64,000 bases of DNA from Pomphorhynchus laevis (taxonomy: Eukaryota > Acanthocephala > Palaeacanthocephala > Echinorhynchida > Pomphorhynchidae), in contig WNNJ02000833.1 of the NCBI GenBank assembly GCA_012934845.2, forward strand, positions 91,290 through 155,289, given 5' to 3'. The translations under genes and the position numbers were made by a program. The first letter of the stretch is position 1. Every line of letters starts with the position of its first letter. Below are positions 35,292 through 47,540 of the stretch, one piece after another. The notes below the pieces were generated by a model. The model was given only the letters and a program-made list of their open reading frames with translations, had not been told where the DNA came from and ran no database searches.

Positions 35292-37359
35292 TCATCTTTC
35301 CTTCGCAAGGAACACCACCCTTCCGACCGTAATATCGCACCAAGCTGCTTGAGGTTCCCCTAGCATCTTGGTAGCGATATCCGTCCGAATTTTATCGATG
35401 ATCAATTTGGTTGCAGCAGATCATGCCGAAGCTCCGTTAGATGAAATCTTCGGTACGACTGGCCACGCAGACAAAATGTCGTCGACAGTGATGTCTTCTT
35501 GTGAAGTGTCGATGATCGAGAGCAAAAGTTCCATCCTGACTCTCATCATTTTCCTCTCAGTCCATACCTCAGCATTGGCTATATGCTTCATTCTTAGTTC
35601 ATGAAGTACAAACTCAAAACCCTTAAAGGATATCCACTTAGAAGACGCTGTTCTCTAAAACGGAAGGTGGTTCGCCTAATGGTTTGCCACCATTCCTTTA
35701 AAAAATTCTTGTAGGACAGCAACTTCTTAGCGTCGACCCTCTGCTCCAACTCTTGAATGTCATTCTAGAGCAGAGCCATTTAAGCAATTCTCTGAGATCA
35801 AGGATTCACATCCGTTCATAAACCCCAGAGAATACGGTTCAAATGAAGATCCTTGGGTGTGTACTTGATGTTCGGAGGTCGTTTATTCGTTAAGAATTTA
35901 TTTGCATTGTTAGAATGACATTATTCAAAATTAATAAATTATTTGATTCTTTATTTTGTTTATAAAATTCATCAAAAAAAATCACCTAAAACATTTATAC
36001 AATCGAAAAAATTGAAATTATTACTTATTATGGAATTATTATTAAATATACTAAAATTTATAATCTCATTAAAACATTTTTTTAAGATACCGGTAAAATT
36101 AATTTTATTATTTAAATTTATCATTACTTCCTTAATTGCCTTATTGAATGCTTGTATACCGGCTCGTGTAGGTTGAAATCTAATCTTGAAAACTAGTTCC
36201 TCCTTCCACGACCAATATACAAGTTTATGTCCATTGTTAAAAGAATCTGGCAGCAAATTCTGCTGCAATTTCATTTTGAATTTAGTATTTTTATTTTGCA
36301 AAATCAAATGTGGAGCAATATTTATTCCGACGACGGATAAATGTCCTTTCCGGGGGACATATGACCTCCCATGTTAGGGCGATCATATCGCCCACCCGAG
36401 ACCCTCCGTCGTCGTTAAAACTTCCTATTAAAAGCTGAGCAACCAAATTGAATATCTTCAACAACATTGACTAAATCTATCTCATCCCCCTTTTGGAACT
36501 CCAGGCACCCGGCTTGATGTAACAATTTGCTACATAAACGGGGTGTCTGGAGATGAAAAAACGGATAAGTTGGAATTAACCTACTTCGCTAGTGCCATAC
36601 GATAGTAAAGACGCGCAAAAACGCTTCTTTACCAACGACACTAAAAATGGTTCCATTCTGAGACACTCGGCAGACACAAATGTGACGTAGTCGTCGATAT
36701 TTCTGCCAAATATCTTCAATTGATCGGGTGATCACGCTTCCTGAAAGTGAAGCACATCCGCCTGGATGAGACTGAAATACTGTATCAGGTTCTTAATAGA
36801 ACCTATATTCCAACTCATCAGGCAGATGTCTTCAAGCGAAGAAAATTCAATTTTTCGCTTTTTTTCTTGCATTAGAAACTTTTCGCCAGGAACTGCCCCT
36901 CCTACACGACGCCTCCTGAAGTGATTCAGGAACGTCAGTTCCTTAAGAGCAGTCCCTGTTACCTTAATCGAATGACCCTCAGAATCAGTCGATACTATGG
37001 AACAATATTACACAGTATTGTCCTCTTTCTGAGAGCCTTCTATTTTTGTTTGTGACAACTCGTTAAAACGGTTGAAATTAGTCACCGAAATCTATGACTT
37101 CTCTTTCTCTTGTTTCAACGATTTGTACTTGTGTAATGTTGCTGCGTTCAACTCCGATTTGAATTTCTTCAAATCAGATTCATGAACTACATCATCCTTT
37201 TTAGTTTAGCATTTTCCTGCCTTAAATCAGTCATTTCTTTTTCAAGAGCAAGTACTCTCTCGATCAACATTGCTGCTTGTTCACCATGTTGATCCAGAGA
37301 GTGACTTTTGGCTGCTTTAAGATATGATTGAGCCTCATCACAAGCCTTTTTTTTTCTCA

Positions 37360-37872
37360 CCGTTTACCCAGGCTTAGTAAGACTTGAACTCTGGACAAAC
37401 GTGTGAGTACGCCTTATGAGGTTGCTCACAGTTTGCACATAAAGGTCTTTTGTTTTTGTTTATGCATGATTGTGTTTCATGTTCTTCTCCACAGTGGACG
37501 CAACGCTGTGACACCTCTCTACTTATGTTCGAAAAATGTCCCCTACGTTGACATCTGTAACACTGCGAATACCGAAAAGCAGCATCGTCTTGGTCGAGTA
37601 TCTTTACAGATATTCGATGTTTGCAGATGCTGCTCCACTTTCTTTTATTTTTTTAAACTACATACAGTTCCTTTTAATAGAAAGGAACTGTATGATTGAT
37701 TAAAAGATTTGCATGCTTTTAGAATTCCTACATCATATTGATGTAAGAATTCTTCCACATCTTTCTCCGCAAATGACGGCACATCCCTAAGGATGATCGT
37801 CACTCTTGGAGAAATGTCGATAATTTCTGTACCATCCTCTCCAACTAAAGCCGCTTTGAATTTATCCTTCAA
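37360..37872 (-). pseudogene. LINE ORF1 with zinc knuckles
   Basis: RNA-binding partner of the RT above. An intact 75-residue piece shows the RRM-like fold start, and the next frame carries three CCHC-type knuckles typical of I/R1/Jockey ORF1 proteins. Frame changes separate the two. Confidence 0.7.
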
Positions 37873-38858
37873 AGCTAAGCTTTTGAAAGAGATTCGGTAA
37901 AAATTATCTCTTTTGAAAAACCGTAAGAAGATTTCTCCTCAAACAGGTTTTCTTATTTCCCTCTCTCTATCTCTCTAATTCTTTTGTTGAGATTTTTGTT
38001 CTCTATGCATATTATTTTAAGTGCAAAAAAGTCTTGCTTTGTAGGCAAAAGCCTCTTTTGCACTGAAGATTCGTCCATATAGAATACGCTTTGATTGTGC
38101 GATTGGTACTCAAAACGTTTGAACGAGTAACAAAAAGCTAAAACTGCGATTGAATTCATTTGATGTGATATTTTCATATACGTTTTTTGTTTTTTTTTGT
38201 CGTTTCCTAGTCAGTAACGATTATCATGTGTACGAGTAACAGCTTTTTGTACGAGTCGGAGCTTTAAAGCTCCTACAAAAATACTGCAGAATTCAATGTT
38301 TTTGGAAAGGTATTGTTACTTCTTCGTCGTCATTCGAACAATACAATTAAATAATTATGTGCAGAGACCCATTTGAGGGAACCTAAAATTGTAAATATTA
38401 TAAGAATAAATAATATATTAAAAAACTGTTTTTTTTTTCTTCGAAATTTTTAATGTTGTACGATAAAACTTTAATATAAGAAATTTTGCGTGCTGTGAAA
38501 CGGTAGTTCCTGATGACGATAATCTTAAACACAATTTTATCACACATGTTGTTTAAGTCGGAAGTTTCAAAGGATTTGCTTTTTACCAGCAAAAACGTTG
38601 CTTACAAAACATCAAGACGATGAAAAATCATCATGTAATCCAAATCCTTTATGGAAACAAGGTTAGTGATGTTTCTAATTTTCAATTACCTGAGGAAAAG
38701 GAGGAACTTCCTCTCATAAAAAAGTTGGCCAATTTAATAATATCATCAAAAATGCCAATAGCAAGAAACCTTTTCAACGAATTCCTGAGAACTTTTGGAG
38801 AATATCCAGATAGATAAACAATACGTATCGACTGTCATTTGTTTCTCAAGATCTGGCC

Positions 38859-39676
38859 ATGGCATTCTCGAAATATTTCAATGATAAATTGTCTCATAAA
38901 GGAACTTTGACATTCAAGCCTATTATGGAATCAGTAAAAATCTCTAATCGAATTCCGGACCTCGACGCAGCAGACATCAAGGCTCTAGAAAAGAGATTTA
39001 ATCTTCAAAATGTAAGGTTTATTAAAGATAATAACGGTGCACAATTTCCGAATGCCTTTGCAAACACTGCAGATGAAAATGTCACTGGCCAATCCAGCAT
39101 GTAATCCCTTTATGTGATGCAACTTGTTGTTCACACACGTAGGCAGTGATAATATGACATGGCCTCACTGTAACACGTGCCATTACTGGGGGCATTGGGG
39201 CTCTTACTGGAGTAGGAAGAAATCCTGTGGCGTGTGTGGTTCCGTTGACGAATCCCACATCTTTGACTGCAAACTTACACCTATATGCTCTAACTGTGGC
39301 CAGCAACACCCGACCTGCTCCAGGAGATATACAGTATTTATGGAATATGCCAATAGGCACGCAATTTCACAAAAACATCAATTCTTCGCCAACCAAATTT
39401 AATCAAACCTGCTGCTCGTCAGGTCCTAGCACGGAAGAGTTAATTAAAGTCTTCAAGGCTATGCAACAGGAGACGGTAAAATCAATGGAAGGACTAGTTA
39501 CCGGTATGGTAAATTTCTTTATCAATTCATCCATAACCGTCACTCCGGAGACCAACATCTCCAAGAAGAGATCGACGTACTTCACGCAGAGCCTTGCGTC
39601 TAAGAAAATATCGACTACTTCCAACAAACAAAACCCTGCGTCGATAAAATTGCCAAAGAATGATGAAAATCGCTGA
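38859..39676 (+). pseudogene. LINE ORF1 remnant with zinc knuckles
   Basis: Pieces 38859-39104, 39124-39402 and 39227-39676 cover the same region as ORF1 at 57478-58707. The knuckle CNTCHYWGHWGSYW keeps only part of its Cys/His set; CSNCGQQHPTCSRRY retains most of the third. The Lys/Ser-rich C-terminal tail is also recognisable. Confidence 0.75.
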
Positions 39677-40858
39677 GAACTAAGGACATTCACCATAGAG
39701 GGAGATGATGATATTGCCCGTGGGCAAGTGTCTCCAGCTTTTGGGGCTGGGTGTGAGAAGGGCAGCCTTATCACCTCCGGTTACGACTAGAAGGAGCCAT
39801 CCAACTCCAGCTAAATTAACATAATGCAAAGTAATCATGAGCCTTGTTCACTAAATATCCTTCTGTGGAATTCGGGAGTTGTTTCTGCCCTTAGCCTTCT
39901 ATCTGGTAGAAATGGATATGTTATAGTCCTTAAGGAGACACAGTCTATCCGAATCCCCCAGGACATTACTCGATTTATCCTTCAGCATATCTACACCCAC
40001 TTTACTCCATATATAACCCCCTCACTCATCATCTCAAGATCTTTTAACCCTAGTTAAATGCTCCTTAAGATCGTCCATCCTGTTAAACTACTCTTGACCA
40101 GCTCTGTCTTGTTTAGCTATATCACTCTGTAAAAACAGTTAACACATCAGTATAGCCAATATCTACATTCGTCCATGGGAGATTCACAATAACCGTGACA
40201 TCCTGGATCGTATTTTGGGTAGAGGCTAGGACATATTACTCGGTGACTTCAACTACAGAACTGGTCATTGGATCAATGCAGCTTTCCGCAGAGCCAGGAA
40301 CGACTATCTTATTCACTAACTACCGTCCCTCACCATTCATTGCTCAACAACTAATTCTTTACCTGATATATTACTGGTTCATAAGATGTGGTTGTTGAAA
40401 CCAATCTGTACTGAGCAGTCGCGCCAGAAACAGACCACCTCTCATGACCTAATTCGTTAACGGGTAAAGGAAGATACGTTTGCGTAGAAGGAGGTTTCAT
40501 TTTGATCCAATCAGAGTGGCTTTTCAGGCAGCTATCCAACTCTTCTCCGGAATTGGTAATGAGAGTTTGACCAAATTCAATTCCTACCTCTATTCGCAAC
40601 CCACCGCGTTTATTTCGACTACCTATAAAGGTCGTATTTACAATCCCACTCCAACAAAACTCGAGGTCCTGGTTAAAATGCTATTTCTTTAAAAATATCC
40701 TGTTTTCGCCAGACAGGCCCTCTCGAATGAATACTGGATCTCTAGATATAGGTTCCACCTGAGCAAGGATTAGACGAGCCTTGCTCAGCTTAACCTCTCT
40801 CAGTCTTTCTTTTGGAAGATATTCATGAAAGATAAGTTTGTCTGCTGGATAGAAAGGG

Positions 40859-42215
40859 ATGTGGGTTGGATTGGAAGCATTGGCCTTTTCAGAATTTTGT
40901 AAGAGTCATTATCCCTACATATCTATGGAGCCACTCAATCTCCACAATCAATCCCATCTTGGGGTGACTTCAGGAGCAGGGACTTATCTGTTACAGATAC
41001 CCTTAACTCTTAGGGTTCACTTCCGGGCACCTCCAAATCTGTCGCTCCACTATCTTATCGGATCTGTCAGCTTTTTAAGCCGATCGAGGAAGAGAAGTAG
41101 CCGTCACAATTCTTTTAGTCTAACTTCCGATGTAGCCGGCATCAATATTAGTCGTAGAATTTTATTACCCAAGCGTAGTCCGGTCCCATGTTTTAAAGAC
41201 ATTGGGCCCATTTCGATTCAAAACTCCATCATTTCCATCTACGAAAAAGCGCTTGCGCGTAGAATCCGTGACCATTTGAGTATGCGTAACTTGATCCCAC
41301 CGGGTTTTCATGGGTTTGTCAAAGTGCGCTCAGACCATTTAGCAATAGTTGAAGTGCATCAGATTTGTCGTGATAACAGTCATCAACTCGCTGTGGTCGT
41401 TTTCCTTGACTTTTTCGCTGTATTTGACCTCATCACCATTCCTTTCGTAGTCTTCCCTCTCAGGTCCCTCGTATTGCTTGCGAGAATTGTTAACAGCGTG
41501 GAGATATTGCTGTACACTAAGCGGTTTTACTATGAATACGAGCCTGATTAGCGTCAGTTCTACACTATTACGGGTGTACTTCAAAGATCCCCACTTTCTC
41601 CTATCTTATATCTTGCTGCATCCATTATACTATTCAAAAATTTTAAACGTGATCAGCATCTAGTGGTATGCGCTGATGATACCACAGCCTTGTTCTCTGA
41701 ACGCATGTGTAAAGATGTAGTATCGGACATCAGCCGTTTCTTTTTAAGATTAAAAAATCAGTTGCCCAAGTCCAAATTACCGAATTATCCAATCTTATCT
41801 TAAATTCCTCCAAATTACAAGTGGTTGTCTTTCATCGCGCTCCTGCGACAAAGAAAAAATTAAAGAGACTAGCACGTTCAGCTCTATTTTCCATATTGAC
41901 TAATCAACTAGTCCCTACCTTCACAAGTCGAGTAAAATATCCGGGGTTCACTGTTACGGTGAGCTGGTCGGCGAAAGCTGACCTGGATAGACTTAAACGT
42001 ATCCTGAAGAAAGCTAGGTGGGCCCTGAAACGCGCTTAGCATCAGTCGTCGAATGGGAAACCCAAGTGCGCCTCTGGGGTACTTGGGCTATCTCGGGATT
42101 AGTCTTCTTTTCGAGAGGACGTCCACCAGAGCAAATACTAAGGTTTCTCAAGCTCCTCATCTCGCGATTACCAAGCATAGTCCGCCTCGATTGGTTCGAC
42201 ATATCTAAATTGCTG
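40859..42215 (+). pseudogene. LINE RT remnant
   Basis: Contains LARRIRDHLSMRNLIPPGFHG, a motif A in which Ala-Ala before Phe-Asp has become Phe-Ala-Val, and the segment around 41665 where motif C should be (VVCADDTT). The C-terminal part VRLWGTWAISGLVFFSRGRP is preserved. Several frame changes. Confidence 0.8.
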
Positions 42216-42300
42216 TTGTTTTTTTAATGTCTCCGTTTTAGTTATTTTTAGAGGTTGTTAGTTTATTTAAGAAATTCCTTATTATTATGATAGTAGCAGC

Positions 42301-44370
42301 TATTGAAATATTTAAATGAACCTTTTATCGAATAAATTTTCGTTTCTTTGGTTCCACTCTATGACTAAATTACAATTAAAAAAGTCAAATGAATATTTTA
42401 AAAAATACAATATTAATGTATCTAACATTCTTTTTAAATTTTATAAATTTACAGAAACAAATAAATTAGTTTTATATTCCAAAAATTAATATTTCGATAG
42501 CTCCGGTTATCATCTTCATGAAAATTATAAACTGTTTATTCATTTTGAATTTTTACAAATTACAAAGACTTTAGTTTTTATGAAGATGATATCAGGAGCT
42601 ATCGAAATATTTTAATTTTTGGGATAAAATATTAGTCGAAAATATAAAAACTTATAAATATTAGTCGAAACTAAATAAATATTATTTTTAGTCGAAAATA
42701 TTTTAATCTGTCATTTTGATTTCAATCGTATGAATACGCAAAGCAAAACATATTTGCAAACTAAAATTATTTTTAAAATATCGATAGTACACTAAGATAC
42801 ATTAATTTAACACTGAAGTTTCGGTTGTGCTAGGGTTTCCCGAACAGTGAAGATTATCCACTACTGATGAGACGTACTGAATCGGCAGTCATTAGAATTA
42901 CTCGTTTCAACTCCATTTGGCGTTTACCTCAATGATATAGGCAGAATCTGCCAATTTTTTAATTATGTTGCCAATGGTAATATGATGATTGCGTACTGAA
43001 TAGTGCGCAATTTAGCTTGCCTTACATAGTTGTCCAAGGTCAGGCAGATTTAGGACTTGCAGTATTGCGGTCCCTTGTGCATAAAAATAGCATTCTTATA
43101 TTGATTTTATTAATTGCGAATTAATTTTTAATTTATTATTAAATCTAATATGGACTGATATAATTTTTGTAACCTTGGTAACTGGCCCTTACAAAAACTG
43201 TTTGATGATATAAAGAATTATTTGCTCATATTTTAGTTAGAATTCAATTGAACAATATCATATAGAAATTAGCGCCATTATTTCGACTATTGCCTTGCTT
43301 GGTGACGTTATTATCTGTAGAGTATAAAAATCTAAAGGTATAACGATTTTTAAAAATTTGAAAACCTTAATTCATATTGCCATTCTGATATTACCGACCT
43401 TAGTTTCTTACTTAAGGATATACAAATTGAATTCTTTCATTACAATTAAAATCATAGTGTTATCGGCGTTAATTTCCTTAGTAATTTGCAAGATTCATAC
43501 AAATCTTTTAAATTGGCAATTATTTTGTAAAAAAGTATGTGTAGAATTGTTAGTGGACTATTTATACGATAAATAACTTGAATGATAATACTTTAAAATC
43601 ACAGTGTCTGTTATTTAATAATTAATATAATTACAGCAAGAAATTTTTTTACTTTAAGGATTTATCATTAAATTCAAGTTAACCGTTTTGATTGTGCCTT
43701 AAAAGCAGTTTTAGGATCCGTCGAACAGAATTTGTTAGCTAATGACTATTAAAATGGTCTTAAAGTATTGTATTATTTAAAAACGGGTTGCTTATCTGCT
43801 TTATCCTCGGCTAGCCACATTGGATGGAGAATCAGGCCGAAACCTAATCACATAGCAGTTCCCTTTTATGACCTATAATTTTATTAATTAGAAGAATTGA
43901 AACTAAATAGATTAATTATTTCACAAATTAATTAATTATCTATTCACAAAATATTAAGTTATAAAATTGTTTTAAATATTCCAAGAATTTTATTTTTAAA
44001 TTAAATTTTAGCGTAAAATATGTAGCTTGAGTTAAAAGATCTTATTAGCTTTTTTAGTAAAGCGGAATTTTGTTTTTTTTTGATAATCCGTTCTTTTAGT
44101 TAATAATAAATTTTGTTAAAATTGAATTACTATACATGAAATTTATTTTAGTCTACGCCTTTAACTAAAATATAAATTTTAGTTTAACATTTTTTATTTT
44201 TGAACATTGCACCAGTGTCCACCTTGTTAAAACCGATAAAGCTACTACGTATCCTCAAAACGCTTGCAAAAAATATTTTTATTTCATTATTTCGCACGAA
44301 AGTTTAATTATCATAATTTGCTTAATGCGATTTGGTTTAATCCATTACGATAAAATGGTTATAATTTTAA
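42301..44370. repeat. AT-rich region with a fold-back element at 42488-42615
   Basis: At 42488 AATATTTCGATAGCTCCGGT and at 42580 GATATCAGGAGCTATCGAAA are inverted; spacer about 70 bases. The remainder shows no gene. A frame at 43358-43576 begins with TTG and lacks any Met; I reject it. Confidence 0.5.
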
Positions 44371-44515
44371 ATTCTTTATTAGTGGAGAGAGAGTGAAGTA
44401 AAATATTTATTTAATCGAATTTTCAATAGCCTACTGCTATCATCTTCAGGAGTAAATGTTTAAATGAACATTTTAAATAAATATTTTACTTCACTCTCTC
44501 CACTAATAAAGAATT
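44371..44515. repeat. Fold-back element with 43-bp arms
   Basis: Arms ATTCTTTATTAGTGGAGAGA...(44371-44413) and its inverse (44473-44515) differ by a two-base indel. The middle carries, on the minus strand, CTGAAGATGATAGCAG then GGCTATTGAAA, the motif shared by all fold-back elements here. Confidence 0.8.
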
Positions 44516-44949
44516 AAATATGAGTGAACAATCAATTTATAATATAATTTTAAATATCAACCATTCACTTTTAAAGTGAAAAATAGGTTTTAGTTAGCTC
44601 AGTTAAACTTTTTCAGCAAGGATATTTTTCTCCATATGTAAAAGTAGCAATACATCGAAGCTTAAAACATTTTTAAATTTTTTTAGTTTTTTCGAGTACA
44701 ATTGTGAACCTTAACATAAAATGCGTTAAGATATTTGTATTGGAACACAATTTATTTTTTAACAGTTTGCACTAAAGTTTGTAAAAGTAATACTAAAAAT
44801 AAACTTCATATAATTATATTGAAACTTTAAATATAAATTTAAAAGATTATCGTTATTATTCCAAATGGATAGCTTACTTAAAATATCTAAAGTTTAGTAC
44901 ACAAAATATAAGTTATTAATAAATTATTGATCCATAAAAACTTGGAAAA

Positions 44950-45204
44950 TTATTTACTTTTTGTAGATGAATTTGTTTGCTCAGTTTTAGTTGTTTGAAT
45001 TTTTGAATAGTGAACAACTATTTGCAATCGTGTACCCAAAATACGCACGTAGAGCGTGTGGCGACACTGAAAAAGTACAAATTTGCTATAAATTTCCAAA
45101 TCACAATTTAACTTATTACTTTGAGTGACGATTATATTAAAGTATTTGAAATCGATAAAAACATGAATTGAATTTGAATGAGGAATGCCACGGTGTGATA
45201 ACAT
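44950..45204 (-). CDS. Hypothetical 84-residue protein
   Basis: Starts with a true ATG at 45204 (MLSHRGIPHSNSIHVFIDFK). Middle part is beta-rich (LYVRILGTRLQIVVHYS), the tail is polar (TTKTEQTNSSTKSK). Codon use is mixed and G+C is higher than the flanks. I do not recognise it. It could be the last exon of a gene or chance. Upstream of it, at 45205-45260, is a GATGGCAAAAACCATC hairpin. Confidence 0.3.
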   Translation of the reverse strand: MLSHRGIPHSNSIHVFIDFKYFNIIVTQSNKLNCDLEIYSKFVLFQCRHTLYVRILGTRLQIVVHYSKIQTTKTEQTNSSTKSK

Positions 45205-45235
45205 TTAAATTTGAAGATGGCAAAAACCATCGCAA

Positions 45236-45300
45236 AATTTATTCAACCGAATATTTCGATGCCTAGCTGACATCATCTTCAGCAATAGTAATTAGCTTGA
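45236..45300 (-). repeat. CTGAAGA-stem-GAAA motif
   Basis: On the minus strand CTGAAGATGATGTCAGCTAG then GCATCGAAATATT. Same layout as in the fold-back elements but with a different stem sequence. Confidence 0.5.
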
Positions 45301-45645
45301 ACAATTATAAACTTTCTTGATATATAAAAACATGATTTTTAAATCTCGTATATTCCACACGAAACTAATAGGTTGTGATAATACAGTAAGTGACGTCATA
45401 TAGTCAAATTGAAAGTAAAATTATAAATTGATGTATTTTCAAATGATTTAATAACATATTAAGTAATGACACTATAATAAGGTGATATGTTCTCAATGCC
45501 ACATATTTTAATTTTGAAAATGCGAATTGTGAAAGTGTTGTAGCTATTAACTATACATTGATATTTGTAAATGTAAAAGATTGCAATTTTTATCTCCTTA
45601 GCTCAATTAATTTATACACAAATTCAGTTATTTCCTTGGACTGAT

Positions 45646-45777
45646 ATGTCAAATGAATTCGAAAATCGAAGAAATATTGGCGATGGAGATAATATGTATT
45701 ATGGGCCGATTCAACGATTACAGAGCAATTCGAAAAAAATTAATTTAAATGATAAAAGTAAATTTACCGTTGGCTAG
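45646..45777 (+). CDS. Possible terminal exon or small protein
   Basis: A frame of 43 residues, MSNEFENRRNIGDGDNMYYG and on to KSKFTVG-stop. It stays open upstream to an acceptor-like ACACAAATTCAG, giving LFPWTDMSNEF. Composition looks coding relative to its flanks, but no partner exon is found. Unidentified. Confidence 0.25.
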   Translation: MSNEFENRRNIGDGDNMYYGPIQRLQSNSKKINLNDKSKFTVG

Positions 45778-46759
45778 ATGCTTGAATTTTTCAGTTAATA
45801 TAATGCCTTAATTTATGCTTTTTAAAGCGTAGCTAAATCAGAATTGTAAAATCAATATTTATACAAGAATTTATATTAAATTGTATATCAAGTTTTATAT
45901 CCAAATAGCAAAAACAATAAATAATCAAATGAACGTGATTTTTATAAATAAAACACAGAATTAAATTTCGCTCGTATTTAATCTCATTTTATGGTGTTAT
46001 ATTATGATGGCATGGATGGAAAAACAAGTAATTTGCTTTGGCGTACTATTTTCGAAATAACCAAAATTTAGATATTATTTGTTAGATATTTTGGCTGAAC
46101 GGTCTGTTCAACGAAAAAACTACAAAACTAGATACATATAAACAAGGTCAAAATATTAGTTTTTTATATATAAATGTATTCTGTTATCTACCATGATACC
46201 GAATTATCTAAGAAATAAGATTGACTTTTGTTAACTCGAGGTTGTTCGGGATAACCAAATTTCGACTTATACTTTATATTTCACCACGTATATTATTTGA
46301 TTAATATAAATTAATTATAATTGATATACACATATAATTGATTTGAAATATATTTAAAAAATAAAATATATTCATATATTTTATACAAATTATTAAAAAT
46401 TAAATCTGTATATTAAGATTTTTTAACGATATTAGTTATTAATATATAACTAATAACTTATTATATAACTTATTAGAATAGTTATTAGTAAGTTATTAAT
46501 AATAACTTATTAATAACTTATTAATATCTTAGCAAATTTCAATCTACGATATCATGATTATCAGAATATAATATAGTCGTTATCACTAATTTTTCAAAAT
46601 ACTTTTTATCTAATTTAATAATTTAACCGTCTTTGTAAGATATCGATTAAAATTATCATCTACTACTAATGCATTTAAATCTAATACGTTACCTGTTACT
46701 AACTGTTTGATATACTTTTCATTAAGGACCAGAATATAATATATTATCAGAATATAAGT
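45778..46759. other. AT-rich spacer, nothing assigned
   Basis: Includes runs of TTATTAATAACTTA near 46430-46530; no gene. Confidence 0.4.
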
Positions 46760-47540
46760 CGTTATCACTATGCTTTTAGCCACTCCGATTTAGTCAGCAC
46801 AAACATTAACCGAAGGGTAATTTTAGCTAAGAAAAAATCGATCACATGTCCTAAAAATCTGCGGCCCATTTAGATTGAAAACACTCTCATCTCCATTTAC
46901 GAAATAGCGCTTGCCCGTAAAATACTCGACCATTTAAGTAGGCGCAATTTAATCCCACATAGTATCCATGGTTTTATGAAAAATCGCTCAGTCAATTCAG
47001 CTATTCGTGCCAGTTTTATCAGAAAAACAGTCATCAGCTTGTTGTAGCTGTCTTTGTTGACTTTGGTGCATTCAACCGCATATCCATTCCTTTTGTTATA
47101 TTTTCTCTCATACTTCTAGGCTTACCTGCGAGAATTGTTAACAAGGTGGAGATACTGCTGTACACTAAGCGATTGTTTTGCGAAGATAACCATGATGCAC
47201 GTTAGTTCTACCCTATTAAAATTGTACCTTAGGGATTCCCAATCGCTCCCATTTTATTGCTGCCTCAATTGTTATATTCAAACCCTTTAAACGTGATGAA
47301 CATTTAATGGTATATGCTGATGATACTAAATCCCTGTTTTCAGGACGCAGGTGCAAATATAAATTCTCGGGCATATCCGTTTCTTTTAAAGATTAAAAGA
47401 TCAGTGACCCCTATCAAATCTTCTCCTCAATTCATCCAAATCGCATATCGTATTTAATGGCACCCCTACCATCAAGAAAAAACTAAAGAAACTAGCAATC
47501 TCTTATATTTTCCCTACTATGAACAACCAGCTCCTCGCAT
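46760..47540 (+). mobile_element. RT scrap of the 57.5-61.3 kb LINE family
   Basis: Pieces such as ENTLISIYEIALARKIL, the HGFMKNRSVNSA equivalent, and LYTKRLFCEDN match ORF2 of the young LINE between its residues of motif 0 and motif C. Heavily decayed, ends before the LINE 3' end. Confidence 0.75.

Larger units (their letters stand above)
34050..38180 (-). mobile_element. LINE of the I/R1/Jockey group, broken
   Basis: Minus-strand order: ORF1 with an RRM-like part (SPRVTIILRDVPSFAEKDVE, 37872-37645) and then zinc knuckles (about 37560-37360: CQRRGHFSN, CVHCGEEHETQSC, CANCEQPHKA), a coiled-coil stretch near 37270, endonuclease from about 36850 (MSWNIGSIKNLI, ADVLHFQEA), and RT at 35291-34366. 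The 3' part (34050-34360) is pyrimidine-rich on the plus strand. Endonuclease and linker are decayed; the RT has one frame change. Confidence 0.8.
38398..42300 (+). mobile_element. Decayed copy of the 57.5-61.3 kb LINE family
   Basis: Collinear with the young LINE on the same strand: ORF1 (about 38620-39676, with KPIMESVKISN and CHYWGHWGSYW knuckle), endonuclease (39824-40400, SLNILLWNSGVVSALSLLSG), RT (about 40480-42215, DFFAVFDLITIPFV and the segment WSAKADLDRLKRILKKARWA). Many breaks and about 20% substitutions by eye, so much older. It lies head to head with the LINE at 34050-38180. Its 3' end (42220-42290) matches the tail of the fragment at 62150-62445. Confidence 0.88.

Noticed and set aside
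33438-35604. Plus-strand frames over the minus-strand LINEs
   Set aside because: Shadows of the RT and C-terminal domain on the other strand; no similarity of their own.
43358-43576. Hydrophobic 72-residue frame
   Set aside because: Begins with TTG and contains no Met; composition follows AT-rich background.
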